NCBI RefSeq assembly: GCF_009601025.1
Contig: NZ_WIVE01000049.1
Coordinates: 1 to 32,108 of the forward strand
DNA length: 32,108 nt
Reading direction: 5' to 3'
Origin: Roseospira navarrensis
GTDB taxonomy: Bacteria > Pseudomonadota > Alphaproteobacteria > Rhodospirillales > Rhodospirillaceae
Shown here one piece after another: positions 24,393-32,108 of the stretch; within the stretch, counting starts at the first letter, position 1, and every line of letters begins with the position of its first letter. The notes beneath the pieces were generated by a model, which did not search any database, had not been told where the DNA came from, and saw nothing but the letters and a program-made list of their open reading frames with translations. The position numbers and the translations under genes are program-made.

Positions 24393-24805
24393 GACCGCAC
24401 CTCCGTGTCCGCGTCGGTTGGCCGCAGAGTCCCCTCACCCTTCGCGAGACGGCGGCCGACCTGATCGACGAAGCGCTGGAAGCGGTCCTGTCCCTGCGCG
24501 CGGGCGGCGGCGTCTGGCTCCGGCAGGTGGGCGGTCTGGGTGAGCTGGTAGCGCACGAACAGCGCCAGGCTCTCCAGCACCACGTCCAGGTCGCGGCGGA
24601 TCCGATCCTGCCCGCGCGACAGCCGGTCCAGGCGCGGGCCGAAGCGGGTGTCCAGCTCATGCTGGCCCTTGCGCTCGAACCACGCCTTCAGGGCATCGGC
24701 GATGATGGCGGACTTGGTGGCCGAGGGATGACGCGCGGCCGCGTCCAGGCGGTCGCTGAGGTCGGCCTCCAGCAGGCACTGATGGCGAATGCGGGGACGG
24801 CGCAT
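24389..24805 (-). CDS. CopG-like regulator at the head of the trb operon
   Basis: A 138-residue protein. RIRHQCLLEADLSDRLDAAA then SATKSAIIADALKAWFERKG is a ribbon-helix-helix pattern (strand, helix, helix). The remaining two thirds are helical, with an RFGPRLDRLSRGQDRIRRDL segment likely to form a coiled coil. Proteins of this build head many alphaproteobacterial trb operons and are usually annotated as CopG family regulators; autoregulation of trb is a reasonable inference. It overlaps trbB by 4 bp. Confidence 0.85.
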   Translation of the reverse strand: MRRPRIRHQCLLEADLSDRLDAAARHPSATKSAIIADALKAWFERKGQHELDTRFGPRLDRLSRGQDRIRRDLDVVLESLALFVRYQLTQTAHLPEPDAAARAQGQDRFQRFVDQVGRRLAKGEGTLRPTDADTEVRS

Positions 24806-24898
24806 GGGGCTTGCTCCGGTTTGGCCGCGAGGGTCGGCGGCATGGATCGAAGCAAGGCTCTCGCGAAGGGGCGGAATCGCTGAGAGCGGTTATGTACG

Positions 24899-24926
24899 CC
24901 CTTGCCCGCCCCAGGGTGCGCAAGGG
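24899..24926 (-). terminator. hairpin after traG, before the trb operon
   Basis: A 7-bp stem (cccttgc/gcaaggg) with a 14-nt loop lies 10 bp past the traG stop. There is no T-run, so it is a weak terminator or attenuator. The rest of 24806-24935 should hold the trb promoter, which I could not pinpoint. Confidence 0.35.
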
Positions 24927-24935
24927 TCCGAAGGC

Positions 24936-26972
24936 TCAGAATCCCGGCAGCAGATCCTCGCCCCGGGGCCGGCCCTCGTTGACGCCGTGGGCGCGCACGG
25001 CCGGGGTCAGGCGGTCCAGCGCGCGCTTGTCGGCGGCCGGATCGGAGTCCTCGTCGGCGGCGCCGAACAGGTCGGCCTGATCCGGCAACGGTGGAGCCGG
25101 CGCGGTCTCCTCGGCCAGGCCGGGATGGCGCTGCAGGCCGCCACCGTCGTCGTCGCTGTCCGGCTCCAGGGCGGCACGGATCTCGTCGGGGGTGCCCAGG
25201 CGGGCGTCCGGACTGCGCACCTGCCCGGACCAGTCGTCAGGCCGGGACTCCGGCACATCGGCATAGGCCCCGTCGGCGAGAGCCGGCGCCTTGACGACAC
25301 GGGCGGTGAAGTTGGCATCCTCGAAGTAGCGCAGCTTGGTGGCCCGGATCGGCGCCAGCCCGGAGACCAGCACCAGTTCATCCTGGGGCGGCAGTTGCAT
25401 CACCTCACCGGGGGTCAGCAGCGGCCGGGCCGTCTCCTGGCGGCTGACCATGACATGCGACAGCCAGGGCGCCAGCCGGTGGCCGGCGTAGTTGCGTTGC
25501 GCGCGCAGTTCGGTGGCCGTGCCCAGCGCATCGGAGATCCGCTTGGCCGTGCGCTCGTCGTTGGAGGCAAAGGCGATGCGGACATGGCAGTTGTCGAGGA
25601 TGGCGTTGTTCTCCCCGTACGCCTTCGAGATCTGGTTCAGGCTCTGCGCGATCAGATAGGCCCGGATGCCGTAGCCGGCCATGAAGGCCAGCGCGGTCTC
25701 GAAGAAGTCCAGGCGACCCAGCGCCGGGAACTCGTCCAGCATCATCAGCAGGCGGTGGCGACGGCTCTTGGTCGGGTCGCCCTCCAGGCGTTCGGTCAGG
25801 CGCCGGCCGATCTGGTTCAGCACCAGACGCACCAGCGGTTTGGTGCGCGAGATGTCCGAGGGCGGGATGACCAGGTAGAGCGACACTGGCCGCGACGCGT
25901 CCACGAGGTCGGCGATACGCCAGTCGCAGGCGGCGGTGGTCGCCGCGACGGTGGGGTCGCGGTAGAGGCCGAGGAACGACATGGCGGTGGACAGCACACC
26001 GGAGCGTTCGTTCTCGGACTTGTTCAGCACCTCGCGTGCGGCGGAGGCCACGACCGGATGGACGCGCGGCTCGGCCTCGGTGCCCAGGTGGTTGGTGGTC
26101 ATCATCCGGTGCAGGGTGCGGGCGAAGCCGCGCCGGGGGTCGGACAGCAGGGTGGCCACCCGGGCCAGGGTCTTCTCCTCCTCGGCATACAACACATGCA
26201 GGATGGCACCGACCAAGAGGGCGTGGCTGGTCTTCTCCCAGTGGTTCCGCCTCTCCAGCGCCCCTTCGGGATCGACGAGGATGTCGGCGATGTTCTGGAC
26301 GTCGCGGACCTCGTGCGGTCCCTTACGGACTTCCAAAAGGGGATTGTAGCGCGCGGATCGAGGATCGGTCGGGTTGAACAAGAGGCAGTGCGAGAACCGG
26401 GATCGCCAGCCGGCGGTGAGCTGCCAGTTCTCGCCCTTGATGTCGTGGATCACGGCCGAGCCGGTCCAGGACAGCAGGGTCGGCACCACCAGCCCCACGC
26501 CTTTGCCCGACCGCGTGGGCGCAAAGGCCATGACGTGCTCCGGGCCGTCGTGGCGCAGATACCGGAACCCGAACCGGCCCAGGAACACCCCGGCCGGGCG
26601 GAACAGACCGGCCCGCTCCACTTCCCGGCGGGTGGCCCAGCGCGACGAGCCGTAGGTGGTCACCATGCGCCCCTGCCGCGCCCGCCACAGCGACCCGACA
26701 ATGGCCGCCGCCGCGCCCATGAAGCCGCTCATGCCGGCCAGCAGCCCGGCGGCGTCGAACACCTCGGGCGCATAGGCCTCGAAAGCGAACCACCAGACGA
26801 ACAGCGCCCAGGGCGGATAGACCGGCCAGCCGAACAGCACGAACCACGGTTCACCAAGTTGGGCCTGATAGCCCAGCATGTCGGCGGCCCATTGCGTCGC
26901 CGCCCACACACCCAGGATCACGATGGCGAAGACGACCAGGATCTGGCCGATCAAGAGCTTGGTGGGGGTCAT
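24936..26972 (-). CDS. traG: coupling protein TraG (VirD4-like)
   Basis: A 678-residue ATPase that brings the relaxase-DNA complex to the channel. Three hydrophobic segments lie in the first 100 residues (ILVVFAIVILGVWAATQWAA, PWALFVWWFAFEAYAP, AAGLLAGMSGFMGAAAAIVG). Walker A is PTRSGKGVGLVVPTLLSW (about 152). Other family motifs are HDIKGENW, LLFNPTDPRSARYNPL, and Walker B LLMMLDEFPALGRLDFFETA with FMAGYGIRAYLIAQSLNQIS after it. The acidic C-terminal tail may bind cargo. I chose the ATG at 26972, just before the first membrane segment. Confidence 0.96.
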   Translation of the reverse strand: MTPTKLLIGQILVVFAIVILGVWAATQWAADMLGYQAQLGEPWFVLFGWPVYPPWALFVWWFAFEAYAPEVFDAAGLLAGMSGFMGAAAAIVGSLWRARQGRMVTTYGSSRWATRREVERAGLFRPAGVFLGRFGFRYLRHDGPEHVMAFAPTRSGKGVGLVVPTLLSWTGSAVIHDIKGENWQLTAGWRSRFSHCLLFNPTDPRSARYNPLLEVRKGPHEVRDVQNIADILVDPEGALERRNHWEKTSHALLVGAILHVLYAEEEKTLARVATLLSDPRRGFARTLHRMMTTNHLGTEAEPRVHPVVASAAREVLNKSENERSGVLSTAMSFLGLYRDPTVAATTAACDWRIADLVDASRPVSLYLVIPPSDISRTKPLVRLVLNQIGRRLTERLEGDPTKSRRHRLLMMLDEFPALGRLDFFETALAFMAGYGIRAYLIAQSLNQISKAYGENNAILDNCHVRIAFASNDERTAKRISDALGTATELRAQRNYAGHRLAPWLSHVMVSRQETARPLLTPGEVMQLPPQDELVLVSGLAPIRATKLRYFEDANFTARVVKAPALADGAYADVPESRPDDWSGQVRSPDARLGTPDEIRAALEPDSDDDGGGLQRHPGLAEETAPAPPLPDQADLFGAADEDSDPAADKRALDRLTPAVRAHGVNEGRPRGEDLLPGF

Positions 26973-27009
26973 GGCGCCGTCCGTTCGTTCGGGTCCCGGC
27001 GGGGATGCC

Positions 27010-27042
27010 GGGCCGCTGCGGACAAGGCTCGGGCAGCGGCCC
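27010..27042. repeat. inverted repeat between relaxase and traG
   Basis: gggccgctgc (27010-27019) and gcagcggccc (27033-27042) form a perfect 10-bp stem with a 13-nt loop in the 164-bp gap between the relaxase stop and the traG start. It could be a transcript-processing or regulatory hairpin; no T-run follows. Confidence 0.5.
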
Positions 27043-27136
27043 GAACCGGACAACGGCGGTCTGGTGCGATGGTGTACGACGACGCCACGTGCGGTGGGAT
27101 CAAGCAGGCACTGAAGGTGACGCTTGAACGCACCGT

Positions 27137-29104
27137 TCACGAGATCGACGGCCCACCGCGCTGGCGACCGATGGTCCAGGAGATGGTGTCGCCGCGCATC
27201 ACGCCGGAGACCGACCGGCCGACATGGCGGTCGAGCACCGGGCGCCAGGGCACCAGGGTGAACTCCCGGGACTTCTCGATCACGGCCATCCTGCCGCTGG
27301 CCAGATCGACGGCGCGGCGATAGATGCCCTCCACCCGCTCGCCCGGCCGCGCCTCGGCATAGGGCAGACCGAGTTCCTCCGACAGTGCGCCCGCCGCCCG
27401 CGTCATCTCGCGCCGGCGCAGGGTGGCCAATAGGGTCTGCTGGAACCGGACCCCTCCCGCCTCGTCCCGGGCCAGGCCCTGCTCGATGAGCCAGCGGGTC
27501 CGGCGCAACCGCGCGGCTTGTACCTCGCGGCCGAAGCCGGCGTCACGGGTCGCCTCCGGGCTCTCGCTGGTCAGGTCGCGGTCGAGCCACGTCGCCCCGT
27601 CGGTCTCAAGCTGGCGCTCCAGTGACAACGGCGACAGCACACGCACCACCATCGGCGCGGCGCGCGCCCGGGTCTGTTCGTAGTCCGCCACCCGGTCCAG
27701 GTGATCGGGGCCGATGACCCAGGTGCCGTCCGGCTGGCGCTCGACGGCGCCGGTGGCGCGGCGGATGGCCTCCAGCCGGCGAACATGGGTCTCGGCGAAG
27801 GCCTCAGTCGCGGATGGGTCATGGGCCAGATGCCGGTCGACGCTGTAACGCCCGCCATGGGCCTCGGCGACGGCGGCCACGGTGCGATCCACGTCGCGCG
27901 GCCGAACCGCACGCGGGGAGACCGCGACAATCGCCCCTTCCGGCGTCGCCTCCGTGCCGTCGCCCGGACCGATGTCGACATAGTGGGTGCGCCCGTCCAG
28001 CCCGTCGACGATCAGGTATTGCCGGTCGCGGATCTCGTCGGACAGCCCACGCGCCACCACCCGCCCGACAACACGGGCGGCGGCGGTGCCCGGATCGTGG
28101 ACCACGGTCTCGCCCGGATCGGGCGCACGCCCACGGTCGGCCAGCGCCCGGTTCAAGGTCTTGATGATGTCGCCGCGCTCGCCCATGCGGGATAGCGTCT
28201 GCTCGAACCCTGGATCCAGACGCCAGCGGCCGGGTCGCGCTTCCTCGGCCAGCCCCAGCCGCTCGAGCTTCCGCAGGCGTCCGGCCAACAGCGTCTGGCG
28301 GGTCGGGTCACGGACGACCGGTGAAATGACGCCATCGTCGTCGGCCATCGACCGCAACTGTCGGTCCAGCGGCACCAGGCGTTCGGCTTCGATGTCGGCG
28401 CGGTCGCGCAGGGCGATCTCATGCTCGGTCCTCGGACCGAGGTCCAGGCTGACCAGATCGGCGGCGCGCTCGCGCAGGCCATGGGCCATGTAGTCACGGG
28501 CGATGACCAGATCGTGGCCGCGCTCGTCCTTGCCGCGCAGCAGGATGTGGCTGTGCGGATGGCCGGTGTTGAAGTGGTCGACGGCCACCCAATCGAGACG
28601 AGTCCCGAGGTCGGTTTCCATCTGCGCCATCAGGCGGCGGGTGAGCGGCCGCAGGTCGTCGTATTCGGCGCCGTCCTCCGGGGCGACGATGAACCTGAAC
28701 TGGTGCCGGTCGCCGTCGGCGCGGTTTAGGAAGGCGCGGCCGTCCTCCCTATCCCGGTCGGCGCCATAGAGCGAGCCGCGCTCCCCATCCCGGGTCACGC
28801 CGTCCCGTTGGATGTAGCGCAGGTGGGCGCGCGCCGTGTCCATCCCCTTCCCGGCCAGGCGGACGATGCGCGCCTTGACGATCACGCGGCGGCGCGACCG
28901 CAACGCCGACCGTCCCCGTCCCGCCAGCGCGGCGGCCGGCGCCCCGCCGCGCCCGATGCGGCCGAGGCCAGCGCCGGACTTGCGCGCGGCCCGACCGCCG
29001 GCCCGGTTGACGGCGGCCAGGACCTGATGGGCATAGCGCTTGGCGCTTTTGGAGCCGCGCGAACGTGGTTTACCCAGCTTCGGCGTGAACTCGTCCTCGG
29101 CCAT
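27137..29104 (-). CDS. relaxase (VirD2/TraI-like, DUF3363-type)
   Basis: A 655-residue DNA nicking enzyme. A basic N-terminal ~75 residues is followed by VIVKARIVRLAGKGMDTARA, HLRYIQRDG (probable catalytic tyrosine region, Y97), GDRHQFRFIVAPEDG and the metal-binding histidine motif DHFNTGHPHSHILLRGKD (H182, H184, H186). The C-terminal ~400 residues are the DUF3363 region common to alphaproteobacterial ICE relaxases. The ATG at 29104 follows AGGAGG and is better than an in-frame ATG at 29125. It would nick the candidate oriT about 130 bp upstream and stay covalently bound to the 5' end. Confidence 0.93.
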   Translation of the reverse strand: MAEDEFTPKLGKPRSRGSKSAKRYAHQVLAAVNRAGGRAARKSGAGLGRIGRGGAPAAALAGRGRSALRSRRRVIVKARIVRLAGKGMDTARAHLRYIQRDGVTRDGERGSLYGADRDREDGRAFLNRADGDRHQFRFIVAPEDGAEYDDLRPLTRRLMAQMETDLGTRLDWVAVDHFNTGHPHSHILLRGKDERGHDLVIARDYMAHGLRERAADLVSLDLGPRTEHEIALRDRADIEAERLVPLDRQLRSMADDDGVISPVVRDPTRQTLLAGRLRKLERLGLAEEARPGRWRLDPGFEQTLSRMGERGDIIKTLNRALADRGRAPDPGETVVHDPGTAAARVVGRVVARGLSDEIRDRQYLIVDGLDGRTHYVDIGPGDGTEATPEGAIVAVSPRAVRPRDVDRTVAAVAEAHGGRYSVDRHLAHDPSATEAFAETHVRRLEAIRRATGAVERQPDGTWVIGPDHLDRVADYEQTRARAAPMVVRVLSPLSLERQLETDGATWLDRDLTSESPEATRDAGFGREVQAARLRRTRWLIEQGLARDEAGGVRFQQTLLATLRRREMTRAAGALSEELGLPYAEARPGERVEGIYRRAVDLASGRMAVIEKSREFTLVPWRPVLDRHVGRSVSGVMRGDTISWTIGRQRGGPSIS

Positions 29105-29196
29105 GGCGGCCTCCTGAAAAGACAATGGATATCAATGCGCTCCAGGCGAAAACCTCCCCGCGCCTCAGCGCCCTCCCGAAAAAATGATGTGCAGAC

Positions 29197-29239
29197 AAGG
29201 GGATAGCCGACATGGTGAGGCCCTCTTTTATCTTGCCTT
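29197..29239 (+). other. candidate oriT with nic site
   Basis: TATCTTG|CC at 29229-29237 matches the IncP-type nick consensus (YATCYTG|Y, as I recall it), giving a predicted cut between 29235 and 29236. An imperfect inverted repeat brackets it: aaggggata at 29197-29205 against tatcttgcctt at 29229-29239. It lies in the non-coding 247 bp between the relaxase gene and the lytic transglycosylase, the expected place. The same gap has a 6-bp hairpin (ctcatg/catgag at 29277-29294) and an eight-G run. Confidence 0.45.
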
Positions 29240-29351
29240 CCAGTGCCCCTTCCTGCCGTCTGCGCCCTCCGACGCTCTCATGCGATCTCATGAGGGGGGG
29301 GAAACCGCGCCCGAAAGCGCCAAACCGGAGCCGATGGCCCTCGGAACCGCG

Positions 29352-30017
29352 TCAATCGGTGTCGTCGGCGACGGGATTCAGCGGCACGAACAGGCCGCTT
29401 TTTGACGCCGAAAACGACGCGCCGGACGGCGTTTTGAGCGTGAAAAACAGGCCGCGTCCGGACGGAATCGGCGTGGTTTGTGTGACGCTGGCGGGCGCAT
29501 TTGGTGCGCCATTCGACGCGTCCGGCGGCGTTTTTTTCGATGGGTCGGGCGTCGAGTTTTTGCCGATCAGTTCCATCACGCGCGCCACGTAGGCGACTGT
29601 TTCGGCGGGCAACGGATCGCCTGTCGTCCGGTGCGATTGAACGCGTCCGGGACCGGCGTTATAGGCGGCGAACAGCCCCGGAAAGCCGAAGCGGTCGTGC
29701 ATGGCGCGCAGGTACGCCGCACCGGCCAGGATGTTGTCGCGCGGCGCAAAGGGGTCGGTCCCAAGGCGGTGGTCTGCGCGCAACTCGGCCCAGGTCGCCG
29801 GCATGATCTGCATCAGGCCCATGGCGCCCTTGGGCGACACGGCGGCCGGATCGCCGGCGCTTTCGGCGGCCAGCACGGCCTCGATCCAGGCCGCCGGCAC
29901 GTCGAACCGGCGTTCAGCCTCGGCGATATGGGGCCGCCATTCGGCCACGTCGGCGGCCTGGGCAGGAGCGGCCACGACCGCCACCGTGCCCAGCAGGGCG
30001 AGCGTCAGTCGGTCCAT
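29352..30017 (-). CDS. lytic transglycosylase (VirB1-like)
   Basis: A 221-residue periplasmic muramidase that opens peptidoglycan for the secretion channel. It has a signal peptide (MDRLTLALLGTVAVVAAPAQ, cleavage after AQA-A) and an SLT domain with catalytic Glu52 (IEAVLAAESAGDP), the GAMGLMQIMPATWAEL motif and FAAYNAGPGRVQ. The C-terminal 65 residues are Pro/Ser/Thr-rich, low complexity, and probably disordered. Its start overlaps traF by 13 bp. Confidence 0.94.
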   Translation of the reverse strand: MDRLTLALLGTVAVVAAPAQAADVAEWRPHIAEAERRFDVPAAWIEAVLAAESAGDPAAVSPKGAMGLMQIMPATWAELRADHRLGTDPFAPRDNILAGAAYLRAMHDRFGFPGLFAAYNAGPGRVQSHRTTGDPLPAETVAYVARVMELIGKNSTPDPSKKTPPDASNGAPNAPASVTQTTPIPSGRGLFFTLKTPSGASFSASKSGLFVPLNPVADDTD

Positions 30018-30541
30018 AGCGGCACGAGCCTCCCCATCACCGAGGCCAGCGGCACCGGCCCGAAGTAGCGGCTGTCGAAGGAGTCCGGCGTCTCCGCCAT
30101 GAGCAGGAAGACCTCGCCGTCGGCGAGACGGCGGCACCCGCCCCAGCGCGGCAAGGGACGGCCGGCGGCGTCCGCCTCAAGGCGGCGAATGACGGTTACG
30201 GTGTGCAGGACGACGGCCGACCCGATGGCGCAGACGTGATCGCCGGCGACCGCCGCAACGCGCTTGATCAGCGGCACCCCAGCCGGCAAATAGCCGCGCT
30301 CGGCGGCCAGCGCGGCCACGTCGGCCGGTGGTCGGACCAGCACCAGTGCGCCCCGTTCGGCGGGCCGGTCGGTCACGCGATAGAGCCCGACGGACGCGCT
30401 GGCAGACGCGTTCCACACCAGCCATGGCATCGCCCGCTCTGTGGGCGTGAGCGACAGAATGGCGACGCCCAGGCCGGCCAGCGCCAGCACGGCGGACCCC
30501 TGGCGCCGACGGCGGCGGCGCAGAATGGCGCGGGCGGTCAT
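30005..30541 (-). CDS. traF: TraF-type S26 signal peptidase
   Basis: A 178-residue membrane-anchored serine protease. A basic start and one membrane helix (SAVLALAGLGVAILSL) are followed by the S26 motif NASASASVGLYR (probable catalytic Ser48) and the lysine motif LIKRVAAVAGDHV (Lys93). The end has 'ADGEVFLLMAETPDSFDSRYFGPV', a conserved box of the family. In RP4, TraF cyclises the TrbC pilin; a TrbC gene is present here. It overlaps both neighbours. Confidence 0.92.
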   Translation of the reverse strand: MTARAILRRRRRRQGSAVLALAGLGVAILSLTPTERAMPWLVWNASASASVGLYRVTDRPAERGALVLVRPPADVAALAAERGYLPAGVPLIKRVAAVAGDHVCAIGSAVVLHTVTVIRRLEADAAGRPLPRWGGCRRLADGEVFLLMAETPDSFDSRYFGPVPLASVMGRLVPLWTD

Positions 30542-30789
30542 GGCGTCTCTCCCGCGTCCGAGGTCGACACGCGCTGTTCGCCCAGCGACCAGGCGTCGAG
30601 ATCATCGATGTGATAGCGGACATACCGGCCGTGCTTGCGGAAGCGCGGGCCGCCGCCGGTCAGACGCATTTTCTCCAGCGTGCGCTGCGACAGGCCGACG
30701 TAAAACGCGGCCTGCGCGGTGTTCAGGAACGGGCTGCCCTTCTTGGCCTGGGCCGCCCGGGTGGCCCCAGAGTCGTTTTTATCGTCCAT
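30538..30789 (-). CDS. small HTH DNA-binding protein (MerR/excisionase type)
   Basis: An 83-residue protein. After a charged start, FLNTAQAAFYVGLSQRTLEK, MRLTGGGPRFRKHGRYVRYH and IDDLDAWSL make the winged-helix 'helix_turn_helix_17' pattern of excisionases and AlpA-like regulators. It could direct integrase excision or regulate transfer genes; position in the transfer operon favours the latter, but this is open. Start at 30789, after GAGGAGG. Confidence 0.85.
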   Translation of the reverse strand: MDDKNDSGATRAAQAKKGSPFLNTAQAAFYVGLSQRTLEKMRLTGGGPRFRKHGRYVRYHIDDLDAWSLGEQRVSTSDAGETP

Positions 30790-30855
30790 GGCCGGGTCCT
30801 CCTCGTATGGGGATGCAACGGGGCCAGGGTGACGGGCATGAGGGCGGCGCGGGAC

Positions 30856-30885
30856 GCTCGAAAACGGGCGCGGGCGTTTTCGAGC
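30856..30885. repeat. hairpin upstream of the HTH gene
   Basis: gctcgaaaacg (30856-30866) and its complement (30875-30885) form a perfect 11-bp stem with an 8-nt loop. It is 67 bp before the HTH gene and may be a regulator site or terminator; no T-run follows. Confidence 0.5.
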
Positions 30886-30929
30886 CCCCTTGGGCGTAGC
30901 AACGGCATGGGCGGCCAGACCCGGCCCAA

Positions 30930-30975
30930 CCACACGAAACCCCGCCACCGGCGCACCGGGGCGGGGCTCGTGTGG
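30930..30975 (-). terminator. hairpin after DUF736 copy 2
   Basis: ccacacgaaaccccgcc pairs with ggcggggctcgtgtgg across a 13-nt loop, with one bulge. It starts 10 bp past the DUF736 stop and is a strong GC stem without a T-run, so probably a terminator separating DUF736 from the HTH gene. Confidence 0.55.
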
Positions 30976-30985
30976 AAGGCCGGGA

Positions 30986-31324
30986 TCAGCGATCGCGCGG
31001 CTCCCACAGGGCGATGTGGGTGGTGCCGTCGTCGCCGGGGCGTTCCAGCTTGACCAGCCGCGCGCGGACCCAGTGGGGGCCGAATTCAGGCGCGCCGATC
31101 TTGAGGTTGAGGTAGGTTTCGCCGCTGGACTTGGCGACCTGGCTCCAGCCCGCGCCCACCTCGTAGCGCTGTCCGGCGCCCGCGTAGACGCGATGGTCGG
31201 GAGCGTTGTCGGACGCCTTGGCGACCGGGACGATGCTCAGGTTGGCGGTGACGTTCAGGGTCTTCAGGGTGCCGATGAAGCTGTTGTCGTCCTGCTTGGT
31301 GAACGTGCCGAGGGTGATGGCCAT
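30986..31324 (-). CDS. DUF736 family protein, copy 2
   Basis: A 112-residue protein, MAITLGTFTKQDDNSFIGTL onward, with the canonical DUF736 layout: KTLNVTANLSIVPVAKASDN, 'APDHRVYAGAGQRYEVGAGW', GETYLNLKIGAPEFGPHWVR and ALWEPRDR. It is more typical than the copy at 14660 and clearly diverged from it. AAGGAG precedes the ATG. Function unknown, but it is a constant companion of this ICE type. It has its own long leader and a hairpin behind it, suggesting independent control. Confidence 0.92.
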   Translation of the reverse strand: MAITLGTFTKQDDNSFIGTLKTLNVTANLSIVPVAKASDNAPDHRVYAGAGQRYEVGAGWSQVAKSSGETYLNLKIGAPEFGPHWVRARLVKLERPGDDGTTHIALWEPRDR

Positions 31325-31775
31325 GATCGGTCTCCTTAGCCGTGTCTCGCCGGGACCATCCCTGCGATGTCTCGGCCAGGGAGCCCGCGAGACGCGTCGG
31401 CCCACCCGGAGCGCAGCGAAGGGCCGGACCGCAGGGGAGGACCCCAAGGCCCGGCAAATTTGTTCCGCGAGGAATGGGGCCGAAGGACCCAGGGGAAATT
31501 TGTCGGGGCGCGGGGTTGGACCGACGCGGCGCGGGTTCACGGCCTTCAGGAGACACGCAGGGATGGTCCCGCGCGCAGGACACGGACGCCATGGGAGACC
31601 GAAAAGGCCATCGTCGGGCATGCTTTCAACGGACAGACGACAGGCTTCATCGGGCGGCCGCAGACCGCGTGCACCGTCGCCATCCTCGGGATTCGGGGCC
31701 GGTTCCTGGCGACGGTATCGGGTCCATACGCGTCTCCGCATGGGCGGACGTACGCCTTGTCGAGGATCAAGGGAG
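31325..31775. other. non-coding leader of DUF736 with long inverted repeat
   Basis: No gene is supported in this 451 bp. cgggaccatccctgcg (31350-31365) recurs inverted at 31556-31571, and the match extends into TGTCTC with one base skipped. Between the arms, AAATTTGT occurs twice (near 31457 and 31496) in similar GC-rich surroundings. This looks regulatory. The IS21 end abuts the right side, so upstream sequence may have been displaced. Confidence 0.5.

Positions 31776-32108
<333 letters not shown>

Noticed and set aside
24789-27323. Long plus-strand open frame opposite traG
   Set aside because: Antisense to a complete VirD4-type gene with clear Walker motifs; composition is that of a shadow.

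Overview
The window looks like a high-GC alphaproteobacterial chromosome region (Caulobacterales, Rhodospirillales or Sphingomonadales-like, judged from codon use and protein families) made almost entirely of mobile DNA. No housekeeping protein gene is visible. The main body, from about 6.2 kb to 31.8 kb, reads as an integrative and conjugative element (ICE) with a Trb-type (RP4-like) mating apparatus.

Left part, 1-6.2 kb. This is a worn accessory block. It holds a TIR-domain protein with an unfamiliar N-terminal domain, a truncated partner gene that ends in a 101-bp MITE-like insert, a small DUF6117-like gene, a DUF2958 gene, a broken ardC antirestriction gene and several tiny ORFs. A large serine recombinase follows. 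The DUF2958 and ardC genes share a nearly identical 69-bp upstream leader that can fold. A 67-bp sequence occurs at the window start and again, inverted, inside ardC at the point where ardC is broken.

Junction, 6.14-6.43 kb. The last codons of the serine recombinase run antisense through a rho-independent terminator and the 3' half of a tRNA-Met(CAU) gene. Only the 3' half is present, which marks an attachment site. A tyrosine integrase starts about 200 bp further on. A 12-bp piece of the tRNA core recurs in inverted orientation directly in front of the integrase start.

Defence cargo, 7.7-14.5 kb. In order this holds: a decayed HNH nuclease; a methyltransferase with an N-terminal ribbon-helix-helix-like domain; an HNH nuclease behind it; and, convergent to these, a tightly coupled three-gene operon. 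The operon encodes a 506-aa protein resembling the N-terminal region of some McrB-like proteins, an AAA+ (McrB/MoxR-like) ATPase and a PD-(D/E)xK nuclease. Together these look like a modification/restriction island combining a two-gene R-M-like pair with a split McrBC-like machine.

Transfer module, 14.7-31.3 kb, all on the minus strand. Reading with transcription from high to low coordinates: DUF736, HTH protein, TraF-type S26 peptidase, lytic transglycosylase, candidate oriT, relaxase, TraG/VirD4 coupling protein, CopG-like regulator, trbB-C-D-E-J-L-F-G-I, DUF2274 and a second DUF736 gene. Most trb genes overlap by 4 bp (ATGA), as in one translationally coupled operon. The right edge is the end of an IS21-family element with the 3' part of istB.
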